Part shown: positions 57,916 through 64,000 of the stretch, piece by piece
How the letters are laid out: every line of letters begins with the position of its first letter
Position numbering within the stretch: the first letter of the stretch is position 1
Program-made: the position numbers and the translations under genes
NCBI GenBank assembly: GCA_965649825.1
Contig: OZ287704.1
Coordinates: 992,001 to 1,056,000, forward strand
Length of the DNA stretch: 64,000 nt
Direction of reading: 5' to 3'
Source of the DNA: Penicillus capitatus
Lineage: Eukaryota > Chlorophyta
The notes under the pieces: generated by a model
Database searches by the model: none
Told to the model about the DNA's origin: nothing
The model's input: the letters and a program-made list of their open reading frames with translations, nothing else

Positions 57916-59719
57916 ATGTCACGAGGCTATGCGTCGACCAGTCGCCAAGGCGGCGGGGGTCACCTGGACAAAGTTCAGCAGTTTGTCGTCTACCTCTATG
58001 AACACATACGGTGCGTTCCGGTATGGCACGTCGCTCTGAGAGATCGTCATGGGGCGGGCGTAGAGAGAAGAACATACCGGAGACGCGTTCTATGTACACG
58101 CGTTCTTTCTTTCGTCTGAGTGAAATGTACTTCAAGGATTCTGCCTGGCCTCCAGTCGAACAGATTTCTGAATTCGTCGACAGTGACAAAGTCTTCTGCC
58201 TGCTCTATCAGGTTCGATGGTTATCTGGGCCGTTCGTCCGGCCGAGTGGATTTGCTCTAGGAACTCTACTATCGTCATCTCTATGCCACTCTGTGGCCGA
58301 GTTTGGTCGATCGATCGCGGTCGTGGGATACTTACTGTCAACTCTTCGACATCATTCTGCATGGAAAAGTGACGATGCAGTTGCCGAACGAATGGCTCTG
58401 GGACATGATCGACGAATTTCTCTATCAGTTCCAAGCCTATCACCAGTTCAAAGGAAAACCTTCTCAACAGAATCCCGAAGAACGCGCCGCAATTCGACAG
58501 ATCGAATCGAGCGACGAGAAGGTACGTCGGCAATGCTATCAGACCAAAAGAGCGAGACCGCCGACATTTTGCACATTGGTTTAGATCTGGGACATTCTGG
58601 ATGTTCTCAACTACTTGGATGCCATTGTTAAGAAGTCCAACATCGAAGCATACATCCAGGAAGGAAGAGAAATCGATCTGCTGCAGAGAGAGGGATATGA
58701 CCATCCCAGCAATGTCGTGATTGTGTTGGGATACGTGTGCATGATCGGCCTGTCGCGTGTCCATGCATTGATTGGAGACTATGGAGGATCTCTCAAAGCA
58801 CTGGCGCCTCTGAACATCCACGAGCCAAAGACCCTGTTCGCCACCAAGATCCCTGGATCATTCATCACGCTCTACTACTATGTTGCCTTCTCTTACCTCA
58901 TGATGCGAAGGTGCTGTTCAAATGTGCGCTCTTATCGAGCTCATGTCTTGTATGGTTAGATATATCGATGCGGCTACGTGTTTGAACGTCGTGCTGCTTT
59001 ACGTTCCTAGTGCCAAGGAACTCATCTTCGATCGGACCAAAGTCAGTCAGCTGGAACGTAAAGAGGAGCAGATGTTTCAGCTTCTTGCCATTCTCGTGGC
59101 GCTATGTCCACGTGTTCAGATTCAGTACTTGGATGACAGAGTGGCAGAGAGACTGATGGAGAACTTCGCTGACAAAGTTCAGGCCATGCGACGCGGAAAC
59201 ATCCACGTATACGATGAGCTCTTCTCCGCCGGCTGTCCCCGGTTCATCACGACCAATCCACCGGATACCAGCAGAGATCTCGACACCAATCAAGAGTCTT
59301 ATCAGAATCAGCTCAGGCTCTTTGTGGAAGACGTGAAACAGAACACCAGTCTGCCAGATTTGCTGCAGTATATGCATCTGTACTCATCGATCTCGCTCAC
59401 CAAGCTGGCCACGTTGCTGGACACAACGACAAGTGCGATTCGGACACAGCTCATGTGCATGAAGAGCAAGCAATTTGCAAAAATGCACAATCGAGAGGAC
59501 ACAGATCTGTTGAGTGGATCTTTCCACTATAGTGGAAGCATCGAATTCCATCTGGATATTGATACGGAGACTGGAGTGGAGTATCTGATGATTCAGGATA
59601 ACGTGGTGAAGAAGAGCCATGCGCAGACGATGATACGCCACATTCACAAATTCCAAGATATTGTGCGCGATCTGAAACGTCTCCAGAGTGCAGCGAAGGA
59701 GACGGGAACGGCGTCCTGA
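57916..59719 (+). CDS. EIF3L: translation initiation factor eIF3 subunit L
   Basis: Subunit of the eIF3 scaffold in cytoplasmic initiation. The order of motifs follows human eIF3L: SDKVFCLLYQ, then after an intron LPNEWLWDMIDEFLYQFQ, IWDILDVLNYLDAIVKKSN, GLSRVHALIGDY, ITLYYYVAFSYLMMRR, then DKVQAMRRGNIHVYDELFS, and the PCI-type C-terminus (LLQYMHLYSSISLTKLA, IRHIHKFQDIVRDLKRL). ATG 57916 (MSRGYASTSRQGGGG). Introns near 58018-58075, 58211-58256, 58521-58584 and about 58911-58965. The stop at 59717-59719 is only 5 bp from the stop of the convergent APRT gene. Confidence 0.9.
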
Positions 59720-59724
59720 GATTG

Positions 59725-60412
59725 TCAAGCGCCTTCTTTCTGAATCAAAACAAAAAGAGGCGTGTCGCCTAGCTTCGCACGGCCGGCCAAATCTGGCAAC
59801 TCGATAATGACGGCTGCTTCGACCACCTCTGCCTTTGCGCGCTCTAACCGTACCAACAATCTCGCTCGTGCGTTTTCATACGTGAGGACATACTTAGCAG
59901 ATTGATGGCCGCCTTCATAGTGCCTCCTGTCGCTATCAAATCATCGATCTGCACAGCACGTCGATAACAGATCGACCATTGGGTGTATCCTTACGATCAC
60001 GACACGTTGACCGGGTTGGACGGCATCCGAATGCATCTCAATGGTATCGGATCCATACTCAAGGTCATAGGACTCCGAAATCTTCTCCCCTACAAAACAT
60101 ATCTCAAGCACTGTGCGTTTTGGCGATGGATCTGCCTGGGAGTTTGTTTGGTTTGCGCATGAGGACGAAGGGTACGTTGAGGGCCAAAGCGAGCGGTGCG
60201 CCAAACACGAAACCGCGTGATTCCAGCGCAGCGATGGCGTCGATCTGTTGGTCTTTGTAACGTTCAGTCAGCAACTCCATCGCGTGCTGATAGGCTGCAG
60301 TGTTCAGCAGAAGGGTCGTTACGTCCCAGAAGAGAATTCCAGGCACGGGGAAATCTGGCACGCCACGAATCGCCCCGCTGATGGCGGCTTTCTTCTCTTG
60401 TTCATTGGCCAT
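59725..60412 (-). CDS. APRT: adenine phosphoribosyltransferase
   Basis: Purine salvage: adenine plus PRPP to AMP. ATG 60410-60412 ([13 protein letters not shown]); an in-frame upstream extension to 60550 rich in Arg might be an organelle leader. Family motifs: [42 protein letters not shown], then across a GC-AG intron (60090-60135) [29 protein letters not shown], and across a further intron the PRPP-binding loop [12 protein letters not shown] third intron (50 nt) precedes [20 protein letters not shown]. Complete, with all binding loops intact. Confidence 0.93.
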
Positions 60413-60756
60413 TGTCACTCGGACGATGTCAAAACGTTGTCGCCGTCGTCGCCGTCGGCACGAATGCAACGATGCGTCGCGTAATCGCCGGGCGATGGTG
60501 CCGCATGGTTGCCTTGGAAACGACAGGCTCATGCGCGATGTCCACGGCATGAGGCTGTGTTCTAAGTAGCTACCGATGGCGAAGCGATCAGTCGTCAGCG
60601 ACAGGCGGTGATGACGAGGTCGGCGTCGTGATGCACATGTGGTTCTGGACAGCTTCCATTTTGAAGAATACGTCGCTTTTGGCGACTGGCGTTCGGCGGT
60701 TGCGAATTTCGCCTAGTGTTCTCAGTACTGAAGTGCCTTCGACTCGCGAAGCTCCA

Positions 60757-62361
60757 ATGAGTGACGTAGGCCATATATATACACACATCGTTGTGGAGAG
60801 AGGACGGATGTGATATACCTAGATACGTCGTCCAGTTAGAAAGGGAGGGACGAAGCCGCGCAAGAAAACGCGAAGCGAGGTCAAGTCGACGGAAAAGCTG
60901 ACAACTCCGAAATTCGATGTCAATAAACTCAGACAGGGATTTGAAATCGATGGTCGGAGATGCACGGCATCTTCCACTGCTTGTGCAATAACGCCTTTGC
61001 TTTATAGGAAGCTTTAAAGAAGGCGGTGGACAAATCTTGAGAAATGCGTCAGCCTTAGGGGCTATCTTACGACAACAAATCTATGTGGATAACATCCGTG
61101 CAAGTAAGAGGATGCCGATGAAGGTCGGGCGTTGGAGACACAAGCGAGCCATGTGCTTAGATCGACCAAAGTCTGGACTGAGGCCTCAGCATTTGACGGG
61201 TTTGCAGCTCATGGCGGATATCTGTGAAGGAACTTTGCTGAATGGTGAAGTGGGTGCGACCACTGTTAATCTCAATCCTGGAGATCTCAAAGTGGGTCAG
61301 TTTTTTGGCGATACCGTAACCGCTGGAAGTGTAACATTACTCATACAATCGATCCTACCACCACTACTTTTCGCCCAACCCGATGCAGAAGGGTAAGGCC
61401 TTTATGCAAAACGAAGCCTGTCCGTCATTCTGCGATGATCTGCAGAAACGATGTATCTGTCGTGGAATTGAGAGGAGGGACAGATGTTGGAATGGCACCG
61501 CCAATAGATTACGTGCGTTATGTGTTGGCTCCTCTTCTTCGCTCCAAATTTGGCATCGAGCTGGAGGTGGATCTGATAAGACGTGGGTTCAATCCAATGG
61601 GTGGAGGCATTGTAAGGCTGAAGGTTCGAAGTCTGCCTGAAGGGCGACCTCTTCCTCCCATCGATTTGACAGATCCTGGAACGGTAAGCCTTGAAGACAG
61701 CCACGTCTAGTGGTGATGGCATCGATGCTGTTAGATTTCACTGATGACCATTCACGCCTTTGCTGCCGGACGTTTCTTAGTGGCAAAAGGAGAGCAGCAA
61801 ATTGTACAAGACGCAATCAACGATCTCAAGGCTTTATTTGGCATGCGCATTGAAGGCATGCTGCAAGTTCATGCCGTGCGCGAAACAGAACAGACGGCCG
61901 TGGATTCTGGTGCCGGTTGCTGCATTGTGGCGGAGAGCACAACGGGTCAGCTGTTTGGTGCCAGTGGCATGTTTCAAAGGGGATCCAAAGCGAAAAAGAG
62001 CACTTCTGCCTCAGAAAAGAAAAAAGGCACAGCAGGGAGCGATGCAGCATTTGAGATCTATGACTTCATCGAAAAACACAGTGGTGTAGATGACTGGTCA
62101 CTCTATCGCTAAGGATCACACAATATTGCTTAACCGTTTTCTTTTAGGATGCAGGATCAGTTGATTCTGTTCATGGCTCTGGCTGGTGGAAAATCTAGAA
62201 TTCGAGTATGGGGTCCTACGTCTCACACAGAGACAGCTATTCATGTGGCGCAGCAGTTAACGAATGCGAAGTTTAGCATGATCATGGACCAGCAGAATCC
62301 TCAGGCACCTTCGACCTGGATCATAGAGTGTGAAGGCATTGGCTTCACAAGGAAAGGATAA
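60757..62361 (+). CDS. RTCA: RNA 3'-terminal phosphate cyclase
   Basis: Converts RNA 3'-phosphate to 2',3'-cyclic phosphate. The start at ATG 60757 (MSD) is spliced by a 57-nt intron to a basic stretch (RRPVRKGGTKPRKKTR); an in-frame extension upstream to 60628 looks like a leader and is possible. The core follows: FEIDGSFKEGGGQILRNASA, PKSGLRPQHLTGL, GTDVGMAPPIDYV, DLIRRGFNPMGGGIVRLK, FAAGRFLVAKGE, AESTTGQLFGAS, DQLILFMALAGG, and GPTSHTETAIHVAQQL. The last holds the catalytic His, which separates it from the inactive RCL1 branch. Introns: about 60768-60819, 60949-61008, 61106-61160, 61396-61460, 61684-61740, about 62096-62147. Stop 62359-62361. Confidence 0.9.
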
Positions 62362-62591
62362 CAGAGAGCACTTCACAAGCGTCATTTCTTCACATTGTGT
62401 CAACTCCATCAATTTTGTAAGACTGCCGACAGTGCTTTGCTTTGCTTCATTCTGTAACCATGGCTCCCTGCTTGTTTTCTTTTGCTTGAGCTTTTCGATC
62501 GTGATGAACTGGAATCCATGATTCATCATCATTGTTCTTATGAAGCTGGTGGATAGTTGCTCGACTGCAAAAAAGAAACAGATTTTAAATA

Positions 62592-64000
62592 TCATGACTG
62601 AGCGGATGAAACGTTGCTGAATACCGGCGCCATCGTGTGGAGTCCATGAGGAATGGAAGTTGCTGGTTGCTGAGTTGAATCGACCCCAAGAGTACTCAAA
62701 GTGGACATTGGTCCGCTGATTGGGGCCATGTTGTAAAGCTGAGGTGGAAATTGTTGAAAGTTAAGTGTTGCCATGGGTGGCACGACAGGCGCTTGTGTCA
62801 TAGGAACAGATGATGACATCTGCTGCATGAGTGCTGGCGCTGTAGGCTGTTGCATCACACTTTGCGGCTGCTGCTGTTGTGGATAGACTGTTGGTGGAAT
62901 GCCTCTCTGCGTAGAGACATCCACAGATTGAGATTGTGGTGGTGGAAGATAGCTGGGAACAGCAGCTGCCTGTGGCTGGACAATGCTAATCAGACCGGCT
63001 GGATTAAGACTGCCGTCCACAGCTGTCACCAGCTGAGCCGGGTGATACGTACCGTCTGCTTGCAACACAAGAATCGCAGGGTGTGAGCCGAATCCTCCTA
63101 ACCACACCTGTCACATCAACCTTGCCTGACAAAGGCCAGTCAAATCACCTGTTGGAGCTTGAATCAAAATCGGAGGCACAGAGGCATCCGTTTCAGCCGG
63201 AGTTGCCGATACCTCCTGTGGCGGCGCCGCCTTGACCGGTTCAATCTGTTTCTGTGGTGGCGGTGTTGGCATGCGTGGCATGTGTGGTGGATATTGCTTC
63301 TTGCCTCGAGAGGCATCGTATCGGTTCAAAGAATCTTGAACCTAAATCACATATCACACATACTCACTCTTCTATCGTTCACGACGAACAAATCGCCCAC
63401 CATCTGCGTCGCCAGTTCCACGGCCGCCACATCACCGGAGATGAACACGCACTGCAGCTCTTCCCCCTCTTCGTGCGCTGCACAGCCATCTCTCCATTGA
63501 CAGGATCCATCACTCGTGGCCTGTGACTTACGTTCGACTCGAACACGTGCACGTGTCTCTTCTTCGATCTGCTTAATATTCTGTCCTTGTTTACCGATCA
63601 GACATCCAACGTTCTCAGGCTTCGTCTTGAGTGAGACGCTTGCGTGCATCTGTTTGGCGTAGTCGTCATCGACGGATGCGACGACGGAGCGCAGTTCCTC
63701 GAATGCCGCTTCGATCTGCACATGCAATACAAAGTCATGTCTGCAGACGACCCACCCCCACCCCGTCTGTCTTCCTTGGCTGTCATCGCACCTGTTCGCG
63801 TCGTCCACGGAGTTCGACAAAGGTTCGTGCGTTTTCGCTTTGTGGTGAGTGGACATGGACACTGGCGCCAGTGCGACTGCGAATACTCCTTGCCGTTCCA
63901 CCTCCTTTGCCGATAACGGCGCCAACCATTTCGCGCTGAATATCGAACTCCATGCTGAGAAATGAAGGATCCTGATGAAAAGCTTCGTTGCCGAATTCGG
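62592..64000 (-). CDS. KH-domain RNA-binding protein (5' end off window)
   Basis: At least two KH modules: one after MEFDIQRE (VGAVIGKGGGTARSIRSRTG, then ARTFVELRGRREQ|IEAAFEELRSVV), and a second (VGCLIGKQGQNIKQIEEETR, ELQCVFISGDVAAVE). Both keep the IGKxG loop. A Pro-rich linker (PRMPTPPPQKQ), a short GFGSHPAILVLQADGTYHPA segment and a long Gln/Pro/Met-rich C-terminus follow. Introns: about 63733-63782, about 63480-63532, one of 26 or 41 nt near 63344, and 51 nt near 63098-63148. An acceptor-like CTCAG just before ATG 63951-63953 suggests an upstream exon beyond the right edge, so more KH modules may exist. Predicted to bind single-stranded RNA. Confidence 0.8.

Noticed and set aside
1-64000. 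CRISPR arrays, bacterial operons, rRNA genes, or transposase genes
   Set aside because: None seen. Short spliceosomal introns and eukaryotic gene families throughout make prokaryotic features implausible.

Overview
The window is nuclear DNA from a compact eukaryote, almost certainly a protist or alga. Protein-coding genes sit on both strands and are broken by many very short introns, mostly 40-60 nt and overwhelmingly GT-AG, with at least eight GC-AG cases. I rebuilt gene models by eye by joining exons across splice sites that keep the reading frame. Two kinds of gene point to a plastid-bearing organism: two separated halves of a MEX1-type maltose exporter, and a membrane protein with the ending seen in plant chloroplast proteins. 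A SAC9-like phosphatase and a plant-type gamma PI4-kinase fit the same picture. I cannot name the species.

Layout: 1-4404 (-) WW plus coiled-coil protein, running off the left edge; 4616-5790 (+) VASt/START-like membrane protein; 6061-8999 (-) EF-hand NADPH-oxidase-like protein with eroded redox motifs; 9300-10990 (+) unknown multi-membrane protein; 11210-14440 (+) site-1 protease copy 1; 14929-15843 (-) coiled coil; 16208-17697 (-) lariat debranching enzyme; 17870-20668 (+) coiled coil plus helical repeats; 21183-23123 (+) PI4-kinase; 25088-26056 (+) CCCH zinc finger; 27054-30006 (-) SAC9-like; 30100-31658 (+) mTERF; 31833-32156 (-) small PDCD4-motif protein; 32266-32993 (+) RRP17/NOL12; 32976-35176 (-) kelch; 35223-35817 (+) PP1 inhibitor-2; 36052-39441 (-) site-1 protease copy 2; 39667-41280 (-) N-terminal half of MEX1-like.

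From 41.4 to 51.0 kb the sequence is gene-poor and repeat-rich. It holds a 105-bp tandem repeat inside a proline-rich gene, a near-perfect 30-bp minisatellite, and two related pyrimidine-rich elements with hairpin ends. Dense coding resumes at 51.5 kb: C-terminal half of MEX1-like (-), plastid-type membrane protein (+), organellar IF-2 (+), double rhodanese (+), eIF3L (+), APRT (-), RNA 3'-phosphate cyclase RTCA (+), and a KH-domain protein (-) running off the right edge.

The most striking large-scale feature is a 2.95-kb inverted repeat, 22.3 kb apart, made of the two site-1 protease genes. Their bodies are nearly identical and GC-rich. Their promoters (outer side) and transmembrane/cytosolic tails (inner side) are unrelated, so recombination between the arms would invert the interval and re-pair promoters with tails.
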